A DNA stretch of 64,000 nucleotides from BOG-908 sp963848205 (GCA_963848205.1 CAWKCV010000006.1:1-64000); one strand, 5' to 3'. Shown: positions 8,661 through 18,308, counted from the stretch's first letter. The notes: generated by a model from the sequence alone, not told the origin. Numbers and translations are program-made.

Positions 8661-9178
8661 TCGGCGGCCTCGCGCAGCTCGATTTCGGTAGGCGGGACGA
8701 CAGTCAGGCGATGGCCCGCGAGGTCGATGGTGGGAACGGCCACCTGGGTAAAGGGGACGACGAGCGAGGCGGCGCCGGGGCGGTCTATTTCCAGGCTGGG
8801 GCCGGCCCCGTAATCGTGCACGGCGAGGACGCGGCCGATCGGGGCGCCGGATTCGGTGTGCGCTTGCAGGCCGACCAAATCGGCAAGGTAGAACTCGTCG
8901 GTATCAGGCGCGGGCAGGCGATCGCGGTTCACGTGGAGGCGCGTGTTGACCAGGCGTTCGGCGGCGGTGCGATCGGGCAGCGGGCGGCCAGCTTCGTCGC
9001 GCAATTCGGCCACACCCTCGCTGCGCCAGGCGAGCGACCAGGCGCGGCCGGCATCGTCGAGCAGCGGAGCGTAGGTGGCCAAGTCGGACGGGTCCGCGGT
9101 GTAGCTGTGCACATGCACGAGCCCGCGCACGCCATGCGGCCGGCCGACAACGCCCATCAGGATACGCTGGTCCGTCAC
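8657..9178 (-). CDS. rimM: Ribosome maturation factor RimM
   Basis: 173-residue 16S rRNA-processing factor that binds S19 and helps mature the 30S head. The N-terminal RimM domain shows VVGRPHGVRGLVHVHSYT, and the C-terminal PRC-barrel begins at DEFYLADLVGL and contains VLAVHDYGAGPSLEI and VPFTQVAVPTIDL. A GTG at 9178, eight bases after the rpsP stop and preceded by AAGG, gives MTDQRILMGVVG. An ATG at 9157 is the alternative. The downstream stop overlaps trmD. Confidence 0.93.
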   Translation of the reverse strand: MTDQRILMGVVGRPHGVRGLVHVHSYTADPSDLATYAPLLDDAGRAWSLAWRSEGVAELRDEAGRPLPDRTAAERLVNTRLHVNRDRLPAPDTDEFYLADLVGLQAHTESGAPIGRVLAVHDYGAGPSLEIDRPGAASLVVPFTQVAVPTIDLAGHRLTVVPPTEIELREAAE

Positions 9179-9186
9179 CTTAAAAA

Positions 9187-9531
9187 TCAGGTGGCGGCAG
9201 CGGCGGCAGCCGCCTTCGCGCGTTCCTGCGCCTTCTTCTTCGGCGCGGATTGCACAGGCTGGTCGTGATAGACCGGCTTTGCAATCATGCCGGCGTGGCC
9301 AAGGAACTTGGCAACGCGCTCGGTGGCGATGGCGCCGTTGTCGAGCCAATGCTTGATGCGCTCGCCGTAGAGGCGGATGCGCTCGTCGTGCTCGGCGGGG
9401 AGCATCGGGTTGTAGCTGCCGACTTTTTCGATGAAGCGGCCGTCGCGCGGGGAGCGGCTGTCGGCGACGACGATGTGGTAGTAGGGGCGCTTCTTGGCAC
9501 CGGCACGGGCTAGGCGGATTTTGAGGCTCAT
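9187..9531 (-). CDS. rpsP: Ribosomal protein S16
   Basis: 114-residue 30S assembly protein. The N-terminus MSLKIRLARAGAKKRPYYHIV and the block DGRFIEKVGSYNPM are invariant features, followed by ERIKHWLDNGAIATERVAKFL. The C-terminal tail is an alanine- and lysine-rich extension typical of alphaproteobacterial S16. It is the first gene of the rpsP-rimM-trmD-rplS cluster, 69 bases after ffh, with a small A/T palindrome in that gap. Confidence 0.97.
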   Translation of the reverse strand: MSLKIRLARAGAKKRPYYHIVVADSRSPRDGRFIEKVGSYNPMLPAEHDERIRLYGERIKHWLDNGAIATERVAKFLGHAGMIAKPVYHDQPVQSAPKKKAQERAKAAAAAAAT

Positions 9532-9566
9532 TCTACGACTTTCAGAAAGTAAAAGTAGGGAAGCGG

Positions 9567-9586
9567 TTCTTTTCTTCAGAAAAGAA
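9567..9586. repeat. Intergenic A/T palindrome (family member) between ffh and rpsP
   Basis: Eight-base stem TTCTTTTC / GAAAAGAA with a four-base TTCA loop. It belongs to the dispersed hairpin family described in the findings. It lies inside a same-strand gene cluster, so if it terminates transcription it would separate ffh from rpsP. Confidence 0.6.
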
Positions 9587-9600
9587 GGCCTTTGTTGGCA

Positions 9601-10983
9601 TCATCGATAACCACGCGGACGTTGCGGCTGAGCCTGCGGCATCAGCGCGCCGATGCCACCACGCATCAAACCCTTCTGACCCAGCTTGCCCATGCGCTTC
9701 ATCATCGTGCTCATGTCGTCATACTGCTTGAGCAGCTTGTTGACGTCCTGGACCGTCACGCCACTGCCGGCCGCAATGCGCTTCTTGCGGCTGGCTTTGA
9801 TGATGTCGGGCGTGCGGCGTTCCTTCACCGTCATCGAGCCGATGATTGCTTGCTGGCGCTTGAAGATGCTCGTGTCGATGTTGGCGTTCTCGATCTGCGC
9901 CTTCATCTGGCCCATGCCGGGCAACATGCCGAGTATGTTGCTCATGCTGCCCATCTTGCTGATCTGCTTCAGCTGGGCGGCGTAATCCTCGAGCGTGAAC
10001 TGGCCGCGCATCATGCGCTTGGCGAGGCGCTCGGCTTCGTCCTGGTCGATCGTCTCGCTGGCGCGTTCGACCAGGCCGACGATGTCGCCCAAGCCAAGGA
10101 TGCGGCCGGCTACGCGTTCGGGGTGGAATTCTTCCAGCGCGTCTATCTTCTCGCCGCTGCCGGAGAACTTGATCGGCGCGCCGGTCACCTGGCGCATCGA
10201 GAGGGCCGCGCCACCGCGCGCATCGCCGTCCATGCGGGTGAGCACGATGCCGGTCACGCCCAACGTTTCGTTGAACGCACGCGCGGTCTGCACCGCGTCC
10301 TGGCCGGTCATCGCGTCGACGACGAGCAGGGTTTCGACCGGGTTGGTGGCCTCGCGGATTTCGCGGACCTCGTTCATCAGCGCCTGGTCGATCGAGAGAC
10401 GGCCGGCGGTGTCGAGGATCACCACGTCGAAGCCTTCGCGCCGCCCCGCCTCCATCGCGCGCCGCGCAATCTGCACCGGCGTCTGACCCGTCACGATCGG
10501 CAGGCTCGCCACCCCCGCCCGCTCCGCCAGCTGCGCCAGCTGCAACTGCGCAGCCGGCCGCTGCGTGTCCAAACTCGCCAGCAGAACCCGCTTCTTCTCG
10601 CGGTTCGTCAGCCGCAACGCGAGCTTGCCGCTCGTCGTCGTCTTGCCCGAACCCTGCAAACCCACCATCAAGATCGGCACCGGTGGTGCCGCGGCCAAAT
10701 TCAGCGGCACCGCACCGGCGCCACCCAGCGCTTCCACCAGCGCATCGTTGACAATCTTCGCCACCTGCTGCCCGGGCGACACCGCCGACAGCACCTCGGC
10801 GCCCACCGCCCGCTCACGCACGCGGGCGACAAAATCCTTCACCACCGGCAGCGCCACATCGGCGTCCAGCATGGCCAGGCGCACTTCCCGCAGCGCCTCG
10901 GTCACATCCCCCTCGCTCAGCGCCCCGCGTTTGCGGAGCCCGTCGAAGATCCCGGTGAATTTGTCCGACAGCGCGTCGAACAT
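9601..10983 (-). CDS. ffh: Signal recognition particle protein Ffh
   Basis: 460-residue GTPase that binds 4.5S RNA and signal sequences and docks with FtsY at the membrane. The ATG at 10983 gives MFDALSDKFTGIFDGLRKRG. The NG domain shows the P-loop GLQGSGKTTTSGKL, LDTAGRLSID and TRMDGDARGG. The C-terminal M domain carries methionine-rich segments such as ILGMLPGMGQMK. GGAGGG lies about 11 bases upstream of the ATG. It heads the minus-strand block leading into rpsP and is divergent from the GGDEF/EAL gene. Confidence 0.97.
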   Translation of the reverse strand: MFDALSDKFTGIFDGLRKRGALSEGDVTEALREVRLAMLDADVALPVVKDFVARVRERAVGAEVLSAVSPGQQVAKIVNDALVEALGGAGAVPLNLAAAPPVPILMVGLQGSGKTTTSGKLALRLTNREKKRVLLASLDTQRPAAQLQLAQLAERAGVASLPIVTGQTPVQIARRAMEAGRREGFDVVILDTAGRLSIDQALMNEVREIREATNPVETLLVVDAMTGQDAVQTARAFNETLGVTGIVLTRMDGDARGGAALSMRQVTGAPIKFSGSGEKIDALEEFHPERVAGRILGLGDIVGLVERASETIDQDEAERLAKRMMRGQFTLEDYAAQLKQISKMGSMSNILGMLPGMGQMKAQIENANIDTSIFKRQQAIIGSMTVKERRTPDIIKASRKKRIAAGSGVTVQDVNKLLKQYDDMSTMMKRMGKLGQKGLMRGGIGALMPQAQPQRPRGYR

Positions 10984-11221
10984 AATGGGTAGCACCCTCC
11001 GCAATGGGTTACGCGCCGCTGCGCGAACACTCGCGGGGCGGCGTAGCCCCCACGTCAGGCGGGGACCGGAGACATATGTTCCCGGATAGCCGGCTGTGTG
11101 CCCGAACAAACCAGCCAAAGTCAACCAGCAGCCTTCTCCCGGGCGGTTCTGGTCCGCTTCACACATTGTTAACGCCACCGCCCGAGAATGCACGCCACAT
11201 CCCCTCCAGGACGGCCGACCC

Positions 11222-13294
11222 ATGCATTCCCCCGGCGCGCAGCCGCCATCCTGCCCCGAATCGGCGGTGACGGACGACCGGGCGAGACTGCTCTACGCCT
11301 ATGGCGTCAACGGCGTGCTGGTGACCCTCGTCGCATGCTGCTTCCTCATCATGATGGTCCACACCCCCCGCCATCTGAACCTGGAGGCCGCCTGGCTCGG
11401 TGCGATGCTGTCGGTGCTGGCGCTGCGCGGGATCGACATCGCCATCCTCCAGCCGCGGCGCCCGAAAGCCGGCGGTGGGCGCCGGGACATCCTGCGCTTC
11501 AGCGCCGGCACGCTCGCCGTGGGCGTGATTTGGGCCGCCTACCCGATCCTGTTCTTCCCCTGGCTGAGCGTCGCAGGGCGAACCGCGAGCGCGGTGGTGC
11601 TCGCCGCATTAGCCGGCGGCAGCGCCACCGTGCTCGCGCCCTGCTTTCCGCTGGCTGTGCTATACGGGTCGCTGCTGTTGGCAGTGCCTGGCGTCATGTT
11701 CTTCATGGTGCCCGGGCGGGAGAACGTGTTCCTCGGCTCGCTCGCGCTGGCGATGCACCTGTTCCTTGCCCTGTCGTCCCGCGTGGCCCACCGCTCGGTC
11801 GTGACCGCACTGCGGCTGAGCCGGGCGAACGAGGCGCTGACCTCGCTGGCCGAACGCCAGCGCCAGGAAACGCTCGAAGCCAACGCCGCGCTGACGCACG
11901 CGCAGGCCGCACTCGCGGACGTCAACGCCAACCTCGAAGACCGTATCGAGGCACGCACGCGCGACCTGGCCCATGAAGTGACGGAGCGCCGGCGTTACGC
12001 CGAAGCGCTGGCAACACTGGCCAGCACGGACCCGCTGACCAGCCTGTATAACCGCACCACCTTCGCCGAAAAGCTGGCCTGCCTGCTCGCCGATGCGGAG
12101 ACAGCCGGAACCGGCCTGGCCGCCTTGTTTCTCGACCTCGACAACTTCAAGCAGATCAACGATGTGCGCGGCCACGCCGTGGGCGACTGCGTGCTGCAGA
12201 CGGCGGCGCATCTGTTGCGCAGAACCGCCAACGAGGGCGCCCTGATCGCGAGATGGGGCGGCGACGAGTTCGTCATCGCCATGCCGTGCCAGGCCGGAGG
12301 CGCGGAGGCGCTGGCTTTGGGCCAGGCGTTGCGAAGCGCCCTCGAAGTGCCGCTGCAAGCGGGGTTCGACGCGGTGAACCTCGATGTCACCATCGGCATC
12401 GCCATGTTCCCGCAGGACGGGCGCACCCAGGATGAGCTGATCCGCGCCGCCGACGTCGCGATGTACGAGGCCAAGAAAGAGGGCAAAGGCCGTATCAAGC
12501 TCTACGACCGCGCTCTGGCCGACAACATGGCCGAACGCCACATACTCGAACAGGCTCTGCGCCACGCCATCGGCAACGGCGAATTCAGCCTCTATTTTCA
12601 GCCGATCGTGTCTGTGCGTGACGGCCGGTGCGAGGCGATGGAAGCCTTGCTGCGCTGGAACCACCCGACGCGCGGGCCGGTGGGGCCTGCCACCTTCATC
12701 CCGATCGCCGAGCAGTCCGGGCAGATCTTCGGCATCGGCCGTTGGGTGCTGTTCGAAGCGTGTCGTATCGCCGCCGGCTGGAGGGGCGAGGCCCCGGCGG
12801 TGACGGTCAACGTGTCCGTGGCACAGGTGCTGTCCGGCACGTTGCTCGACGACGTGGCGAACGCTTTGCGCGAAAGCGATCTGCCCCCCGAGCGCCTGCA
12901 GATCGAGATCACCGAAAGCATGTTCCTGAGCGACCATGTGCGGGTGACGCCGATCTTCAACGCCTTGCGTGCCAAAGGCATCAAGATCCTGCTCGACGAT
13001 TTCGGCACCGGCTTCTCGTCGCTGGCCTATCTCGGCAAACTGCCGATCGACGTCATCAAGATCGACCAGAGCTTCGTGCAGACGGCCGAACGTGATGGCT
13101 ACGCCGTCATCGGCGCCATCCTGTCGATCGCGCGCGCAATGAGCCTGCAAGTCACTGCCGAAGGCGTGGAGACGCAGGCGCAGCGCAACGCACTCTCGGT
13201 GCTCGGCGTACACCGTCTGCAAGGCTACCTGATCAGCCGGCCAATGCCCCACGCATCGGTCGCCGACTGGCTGACGATGGCGCGCGCCGCCTGA
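11222..13294 (+). CDS. Membrane-bound GGDEF/EAL protein (cyclic di-GMP turnover)
   Basis: 690 residues. The N-terminal third has about six hydrophobic helices forming a membrane sensor I cannot name. A coiled coil follows (roughly residues 210-270), then the GGDEF domain with intact GGDEF at 346-350, then an EAL domain with the EAL signature at 474-476. EAL catalytic landmarks are present: ITESMFL, LLDDFGTGFSSLAYL, VIKIDQSFV and AEGVET. Both cyclase and phosphodiesterase motifs are intact, so the protein could be bifunctional; which activity dominates cannot be read. I chose the ATG at 11222 over further-upstream in-frame codons because the hydrophobic region follows naturally. Confidence 0.9.
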   Translation: MHSPGAQPPSCPESAVTDDRARLLYAYGVNGVLVTLVACCFLIMMVHTPRHLNLEAAWLGAMLSVLALRGIDIAILQPRRPKAGGGRRDILRFSAGTLAVGVIWAAYPILFFPWLSVAGRTASAVVLAALAGGSATVLAPCFPLAVLYGSLLLAVPGVMFFMVPGRENVFLGSLALAMHLFLALSSRVAHRSVVTALRLSRANEALTSLAERQRQETLEANAALTHAQAALADVNANLEDRIEARTRDLAHEVTERRRYAEALATLASTDPLTSLYNRTTFAEKLACLLADAETAGTGLAALFLDLDNFKQINDVRGHAVGDCVLQTAAHLLRRTANEGALIARWGGDEFVIAMPCQAGGAEALALGQALRSALEVPLQAGFDAVNLDVTIGIAMFPQDGRTQDELIRAADVAMYEAKKEGKGRIKLYDRALADNMAERHILEQALRHAIGNGEFSLYFQPIVSVRDGRCEAMEALLRWNHPTRGPVGPATFIPIAEQSGQIFGIGRWVLFEACRIAAGWRGEAPAVTVNVSVAQVLSGTLLDDVANALRESDLPPERLQIEITESMFLSDHVRVTPIFNALRAKGIKILLDDFGTGFSSLAYLGKLPIDVIKIDQSFVQTAERDGYAVIGAILSIARAMSLQVTAEGVETQAQRNALSVLGVHRLQGYLISRPMPHASVADWLTMARAA

Positions 13295-13571
13295 ACGGAC
13301 CACGCCCGCCCTGAAAGCTGGCCGTCGGATTTCAACGCGCCCACCAGCAAACCAGCCCGAGCGGGCCTGCGTTCCCGATCCTGAAAGACATCAACGGGGA
13401 TCGCCAGCCGGCCGCAGGAACGCAGCTGGCGCGCGCGCGACACGGGAGCAGAGTGGCCAACGCCCATCCATCCTCTACAAAATCGCCGCTTGCCGCCGGA
13501 CAGCACCGTTCCCCGAACACGCGCACCGTAACCCCGAACACCAGCCCCGAATGCCATCCAGGAGCGGCCTC

Positions 13572-14007
13572 ATGCAGATTTCGGACATCCTTGCCCGCAA
13601 AGGCACGGCGGTCACCTCCGCCCAGGAAGACGACACGCTCGCGACGTTGTCCGGGTGCTCGCCGAGAAGCGGGTCGGCGCTGTGGTGGTAATGAACGATG
13701 GCAAAAGAACATGGCGGGCATCTTCTCTGAACGCGATCTCGTCAACGCACTCGCGCAGCACGGGCCCGAGATGCTCTCCCATGCACGTCAGGAACTCATG
13801 ACCCGGCATGTGCTGACCTGCACCCCTGAGGACCGCATAGATGCCGTCATGGCCCGGATGACGCTAACCGCGTGCGCCATCTGCCCGTGCTGCAAGCAAC
13901 GACGAACTCGCCGGCATCGTCAGCATTGGCGACCTGGTCTTCCAGCGGCTTAGCGAGAAGGAGCTAGAAGCCGGCGTGTTGTTGGACCTCTCGCGCTTGC
14001 GCGGGTA
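13572..14007 (+). pseudogene. Decayed CBS-domain protein gene
   Basis: Starts MQISDILARKGTAVTSA at 13572. The product would be a two-CBS-domain protein of about 144 residues, but the recognisable blocks lie in successive frames: RVLAEKRVGAVVVMNDG, then MAGIFSERDLVNALAQHG through ELMTRHVLTCTPEDRIDAVMARM, then RVRHLPVLQ, then ELAGIVSIGDLV through SEKELEAGVLLDLSRLRG. At least four indels are needed to join them. That is too many for sequencing noise in otherwise intact surroundings, so this is a genuine pseudogene. CBS pairs normally bind adenosyl ligands. Confidence 0.8.
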
Positions 14008-14099
14008 GGCGCCGCTCAGTTCTATCTGCGCGGGAAATCTGATCGCAAAACCTGTCTGCGTCTGGCGCGTCTGTTCTGCAACAGAACGAGGCGTGTCGA

Positions 14100-14540
14100 A
14101 TGGGTGGTCGGGTTCAACGTTCAGTCGTTTTCGCCGCAGTGATCTTCGCTACAGGCGCGCTCACATGGCGAGCGGGGGCACAAACCACGGGTACGCCGGC
14201 CACCTCGCCTGCTGCTGCGGGGCCTGCCAAAGTCGGTGTGGCTTCGGTTTACTCGCCGAAACTGTCCGGCCGCCACATGGCGGACGGTGAACGTTTCCAC
14301 AACACGGGAACCGCGGCGGCGAGCCGGGATCTGCCATTGGGCACCAAGGCGCAGGTGACGAATTTGGCGACCGGAAAGTCCGCCATCGTCACCATCAAGG
14401 ATCGCGGGCCGTTCCATGCGGGTCGCAGCCTCGACGTCTCCAAGGCGACCGCCAATCAGATCGGCATCACGCACAGGCAAGGGGTGGCACCTGTCGAAAT
14501 AACGCCGGTAGCCATCCCGGCGAAGACCACCAGCCGCTGA
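14100..14540 (+). CDS. RlpA-like septal ring protein / lytic transglycosylase domain
   Basis: 146 residues with an N-terminal signal sequence (hydrophobic stretch about residues 8-27) and one double-psi beta-barrel domain. Typical RlpA motifs are GVASVYSPKLSGRHMADGERF, LPLGTKAQVTNLATGKSAIV and IKDRGPFHAGRSLDVSKA. RlpA proteins bind or cleave glycan strands lacking stem peptides. No SPOR domain is present, so it is a short form. It is convergent with pqiC. Confidence 0.88.
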   Translation: MGGRVQRSVVFAAVIFATGALTWRAGAQTTGTPATSPAAAGPAKVGVASVYSPKLSGRHMADGERFHNTGTAAASRDLPLGTKAQVTNLATGKSAIVTIKDRGPFHAGRSLDVSKATANQIGITHRQGVAPVEITPVAIPAKTTSR

Positions 14541-14571
14541 ACAGCGAAATTTGGCCGCATGGCCGGCCGCT

Positions 14572-15153
14572 TCAGCTTCCTGCGCCCGCATTGCGTATGT
14601 CGCCCGCCAACTGATCCGACATCCGGCCCAGCAACTCGCTGAGCGATGCCGCAAGGTTGCCGGCGCCGGCGCCGGCTGGTGCGGCCATCATCGAGACGTG
14701 GCGGGTGGATAACGGTTTGTGCGTGGTGCCCAGTTCGACGACCACTTCCGCGGTAAGCACCGCCTGGCCGGTAGCGTCCGCATCGAAACCCAATATGTCC
14801 ACTTCCACGCGCATGGTGGGATCGGCGGAAATGGCGCCTGCCTCAGTATAAATGCTGCTGCCCGGGAGGCGTTGCGACAGGTCCTGGGCGAGAATGCGGC
14901 CGATCATGTCACCGAGCGGTTCGGCCCAGCGCACCTGGCTGTTCACTGCAAGACGATAATCAGCGGATTTCAGCACGATGTCGGACCGGTCGAGATAGCC
15001 GGCGAGACCGGGACGGCGGATCTCCACGTTGATCTCCGGGCCGGGCCGGGGTGTGCCGGGGTTGGCTGTCAGCACGTAATACGTGGGGTCGGGCGAGCTG
15101 CAGCCGCTCAAAGCCAGCAGCAAGGCGCCGGCACATGCAAAGGCGTGTCTCAT
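14572..15153 (-). CDS. pqiC: PqiC-like outer-membrane lipoprotein
   Basis: 193-residue ABC-type transport auxiliary lipoprotein. The signal peptide ends in a lipobox (ALSGCSS, modified Cys at about residue 18) followed by PDPTYYVLTANPG, the usual start of the PqiC/YmbA domain. It should sit in the outer membrane and hold the distal end of the PqiB tunnel. Its ATG overlaps the pqiB stop by four bases, which supports one operon mipZ-pqiA-pqiB-pqiC or pqiABC. Confidence 0.9.
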   Translation of the reverse strand: MRHAFACAGALLLALSGCSSPDPTYYVLTANPGTPRPGPEINVEIRRPGLAGYLDRSDIVLKSADYRLAVNSQVRWAEPLGDMIGRILAQDLSQRLPGSSIYTEAGAISADPTMRVEVDILGFDADATGQAVLTAEVVVELGTTHKPLSTRHVSMMAAPAGAGAGNLAASLSELLGRMSDQLAGDIRNAGAGS

Positions 15154-16835
15154 CGCTCTCCTGCCTGGCCGGTCCGGCCGCGTATCAGGGCTTCCGGATG
15201 GCGACCCAAATAGTCCGCCAACAGGCGTATGCTGCGGGCCGCGTCGTTCACCTGGTCCAGCAGCCGGCTGATGTTGCGCTGGAAGTCGGAATTGCCGCCG
15301 TAACCGCTTTCGCCCAAAGCCGCGTTCGCGTGCTCCACCGCCTGCTGCAATTGCTCGCTGATCTTCGGAAGCCGTTGCAGCACCGGCGTCATCCCCTGAT
15401 CCGTATGCCGCACCAGATGCTGCACATCGGTGAGTGTCTCGCGCAATTTCTGCAAAGCGAGCTGCACATCGGGTCCGCTGACCGTGCGATTGACCGACGC
15501 CAGTGTCTCGTTGAGGTTGCGGCCGATATCCTCGAACGGGATATGGTCGATCTTGGTCGCGATATCGCTCAGCGAGGACGTGATATTGTCGATACCGCCG
15601 CCCTGGCTCGGCATCACCAACGCATCGCCCTCATGGCCGATTTCAGCGTGCGGCGCGTTGGGCACGTATTCCAGCGAGATGGATTTCTGGCCGGTGATGA
15701 AACTGCTCGATTCCAGAACAGCGCGCATGCCCTGGCGGACCAGGGCGCTCGTGACCACCTCAGGGTCTGCCTCGCGATTGACGGCGTCGTCAGCGAATAC
15801 GCGCTCCGGCTGGAGCGAATAGGTGACGCGCGCGCGCGCCAGTCCATGGTCCTTGTCGAGAATGAGTTTCACGTCTGTCACGACGCCGATCTGGATCCCG
15901 AACACGACAACCGGCGAACCGCGAGCAAGCCCGCTGACGGAACTCGTGAAATAGGTGACGAACGAGAGTTGTTTGGTGAAGCCGGCCGCGTCCGCGTCCG
16001 ATTTCGAGTCGAACAGCACGAACTTCGCGTTGGGCGGGCTGGGTGGCGTCAGGTCGCGAACATGGGGCGTGTCGAACGCGACGCCACCGGACAGCAACGC
16101 CTGTAGCGACTCGACTTCGACATGCACGCCCTGCCCGCCGAGGCTCACGGAAAGTCCGGACGCATTGTAGAAATGGGTATTCTGATGAACGAACTTGTCG
16201 AACGGCTGGCGCACGAAAATGCTGATATTGACCGGCCCCAGCCCGTCGCCCAAATCGTAGCCGAGCACTTCGCCGACGGTCACGTCGCGATAAAACACTG
16301 GCGCGCCAGGGCCGAGCGAGCCGAGCCGGCCGGCACGCAGCGCGTAGTTGGTGCCCGGCTCGTCGGATCGCATGCCGGGCGGCTCTTCGAGGCCGACGAA
16401 CGCGCGTTCTGACTCTCCGCCCGGCGTGCCCGGATCCACCTCGATATAGGCGCCAGACACCAGCGTCTCGAGCCCTGAGATATTGCCCGTCGACAGGCGT
16501 GGCCGCACGACCCAGAACCGTGCGTGGTTGGTGAGTATCTTGGCACCTTCGCGGTTCATCCTGACCGCGACGATGACGCTCTTCAGGTCGCCGGACAGGC
16601 GCACGTCCTCGACCATGCCGAGCGGCACCGCCTTGTGTGTCACCTGGGTCTGCTGGGCCGAGATGCCACTGCCGGTCTTGAACGAGAGCGTGATCAGCGG
16701 GCCGCGATCGGCCAGCGTGGTGATGACCAGGTAAATCGCGATGCCGCCGGCAATGATCGGGATGAGCCAGATCAGCGAGAAGCGTCGCCGGCGGCGCACC
16801 ACGGCATCCGGCACGCGGTCGTTCTGCCCGCTCAT
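15150..16835 (-). CDS. pqiB: PqiB, MCE-domain tunnel protein for intermembrane lipid transport
   Basis: 561 residues: one N-terminal membrane helix (FSLIWLIPIIAGGIAIYLVI, about residues 18-37), then three MCE (MlaD) domains in tandem and a long helical C-terminus (from about 440) that forms the trans-periplasmic needle. MCE landmarks are LITLSFKTGSGISAQQTQV, GLGPVNISIFVRQPF and PVVVFGIQIGVVTDVKL. PqiB hexamers bridge inner and outer membranes and carry lipids. It overlaps pqiA upstream and pqiC downstream by four bases each. Confidence 0.93.
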   Translation of the reverse strand: MSGQNDRVPDAVVRRRRRFSLIWLIPIIAGGIAIYLVITTLADRGPLITLSFKTGSGISAQQTQVTHKAVPLGMVEDVRLSGDLKSVIVAVRMNREGAKILTNHARFWVVRPRLSTGNISGLETLVSGAYIEVDPGTPGGESERAFVGLEEPPGMRSDEPGTNYALRAGRLGSLGPGAPVFYRDVTVGEVLGYDLGDGLGPVNISIFVRQPFDKFVHQNTHFYNASGLSVSLGGQGVHVEVESLQALLSGGVAFDTPHVRDLTPPSPPNAKFVLFDSKSDADAAGFTKQLSFVTYFTSSVSGLARGSPVVVFGIQIGVVTDVKLILDKDHGLARARVTYSLQPERVFADDAVNREADPEVVTSALVRQGMRAVLESSSFITGQKSISLEYVPNAPHAEIGHEGDALVMPSQGGGIDNITSSLSDIATKIDHIPFEDIGRNLNETLASVNRTVSGPDVQLALQKLRETLTDVQHLVRHTDQGMTPVLQRLPKISEQLQQAVEHANAALGESGYGGNSDFQRNISRLLDQVNDAARSIRLLADYLGRHPEALIRGRTGQAGER

Positions 16836-18136
16836 GCCGCGTGTGCCCGAGCCGGCGCTCGCGTTTCATCAAGACCCTCGGCATCCACATTGTGGCCGGC
16901 GGCGATGGCGGCATCCCACATCAGGCGCGGATCGAAGCTGGCGGCGGCAAACATCGTCAGGACCACGACACCGGCAAACGCGATGGCGCCGATGCCGGGC
17001 AGCACGAGAGCGATAAAGCCGAGGCGGACCAAAGCCACAAGGATCGTCAGCATGAACACGTCGATCATGGACCAGCGGCCGATCGAGTCAACGAAGCGGT
17101 AAAGCCGCGTGCGGTCGCGCAGGCGCTTGGGGGAGCCTTCGCCCGTCATGACCAGCATGATCGTGAGAGCGGCCAGCTTCATCAAAGGCACGACGATGCT
17201 GGCGAGCAAAACCAGCAGGGCGAGCGGATACATCCGGTCCTGCATCAATTCGATCACGCCGCTGATGATGGTCGAGGGCTCGCCCCGGCCGAAGCGGATC
17301 AACGTCAGGATCGGGTAGATGTTGGCCGGGATATAGAGGGCAGCCGCGGCGCCCACCAGGGCCCAGCTTCGGTTGACGCTGTAAGGTTTGCGAACGCGCA
17401 ACCGGCTGCGGCAACGCGGGCAGCGGCTGCGTTCGCGGGCGCGCGTGACCAGCCGGCAGCAATCGCACCCGATCGGCCCGTATTGCGGCTGCGGTGGAAG
17501 CTCGACGCTGAGACCACGCGCTTCCACCGCTTCCCAGACCGCCTCGTGATCGAGCTCCACGTCGGCCGCGATCATGCACAGCATAACGCCGCCCAATGCG
17601 AACAAGGCAGGCCCAACCTCCACCGTCGCGATCGCTTGCAGGCGGGTGTAGGCGACGAACGAGCCGAGCAGGAACACCTCGACCATCGACCAGGGCCGCA
17701 ATGCCTCCACCCAGGAAAACAGGCTGGGCAGGATGCGCGGCGGATGCGGCACCCGAAGGCCGATCAGCACGGCCAGTGCCAGAAGCAATTGGAGCACCGG
17801 TATGACGACCAGCGTGGTCAGGACGACGACGCTGATTTCCCATTCGCCATGTGTGCCTAGCTGGCTCGGGCCGGTGAACAGGGTCGCCTGATATAGACGG
17901 CCGACGGACCGCAAGCCCAGAAACGGCAGCGGAAAGGACAGGATAAGCAGCACGAAAGCGCCGACATAGCACCAGAGAGCGCGGTTGAGGCTGTCGCGAT
18001 GCGTCTTGCGCAGCAAGGCACTGCACCGGCGGCAATAGGCGGCATCGCCGGGCGCCAGGGGCTGGAGGGTCTGGAACAGGCCGCAATCCTGGCATTCGCG
18101 CAGCATGCCACCGCGGGTTTCTTCAGGGTCGCTCAT
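16832..18136 (-). CDS. pqiA: PqiA, inner-membrane partner of PqiB
   Basis: 434 residues with two copies of the PqiA unit, each a zinc-ribbon-like Cys cluster (CQDCGLF with YCRRCSALLR; IGCDCCRLV with CPRCRSRLR) followed by about four membrane helices. The ATG at 18136 (MSDPEETRGGML) is preferred. An in-frame extension to 18232 exists, but it runs through an intergenic A/T palindrome (18178-18200) and looks non-native. The stop overlaps the pqiB start, so the genes are coupled. Confidence 0.92.
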   Translation of the reverse strand: MSDPEETRGGMLRECQDCGLFQTLQPLAPGDAAYCRRCSALLRKTHRDSLNRALWCYVGAFVLLILSFPLPFLGLRSVGRLYQATLFTGPSQLGTHGEWEISVVVLTTLVVIPVLQLLLALAVLIGLRVPHPPRILPSLFSWVEALRPWSMVEVFLLGSFVAYTRLQAIATVEVGPALFALGGVMLCMIAADVELDHEAVWEAVEARGLSVELPPQPQYGPIGCDCCRLVTRARERSRCPRCRSRLRVRKPYSVNRSWALVGAAAALYIPANIYPILTLIRFGRGEPSTIISGVIELMQDRMYPLALLVLLASIVVPLMKLAALTIMLVMTGEGSPKRLRDRTRLYRFVDSIGRWSMIDVFMLTILVALVRLGFIALVLPGIGAIAFAGVVVLTMFAAASFDPRLMWDAAIAAGHNVDAEGLDETRAPARAHAA

Positions 18137-18177
18137 TGGTCGATGTGTAAAGCCCGCGGGTTGCGAGGAAGCAAGCA

Positions 18178-18289
18178 GTCCTTTTTTTGAAAAATGGACC
18201 AAAAAGCTCTCATCCAGCTGTCGCGTGCTCATCCCGGAGTCTGCGACAGCTTGATAGAAGTCTTTTGCTTCTTCTCTTCAGAAAAGAAG
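18178..18289. repeat. Two intergenic A/T palindromes between mipZ and pqiA
   Basis: At 18178-18200 GTCC and GGAC flank a T-run/A-run stem; at 18271-18289 CTTCTCTTC pairs imperfectly with GAAAAGAAG. Each is next to an AAAAAGCT- or TCTTTTGCTT-like tail, pointing toward each other, as in other members of the dispersed family. Together they form a head-to-head composite in the spacer between two same-strand genes. Confidence 0.6.
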
Positions 18290-18308
18290 GCCTCCCTTCC
18301 TCCCTTCC

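Noticed and set aside
11660..13303. 547-codon minus-strand frame opposite the GGDEF/EAL gene
   Set aside because: Arg/His/Gln-rich antisense product. The plus-strand gene has intact catalytic motifs.
18137..18232. Longer N-terminus for PqiA
   Set aside because: Same reason: the extension runs through a dispersed palindrome and is not family-like.
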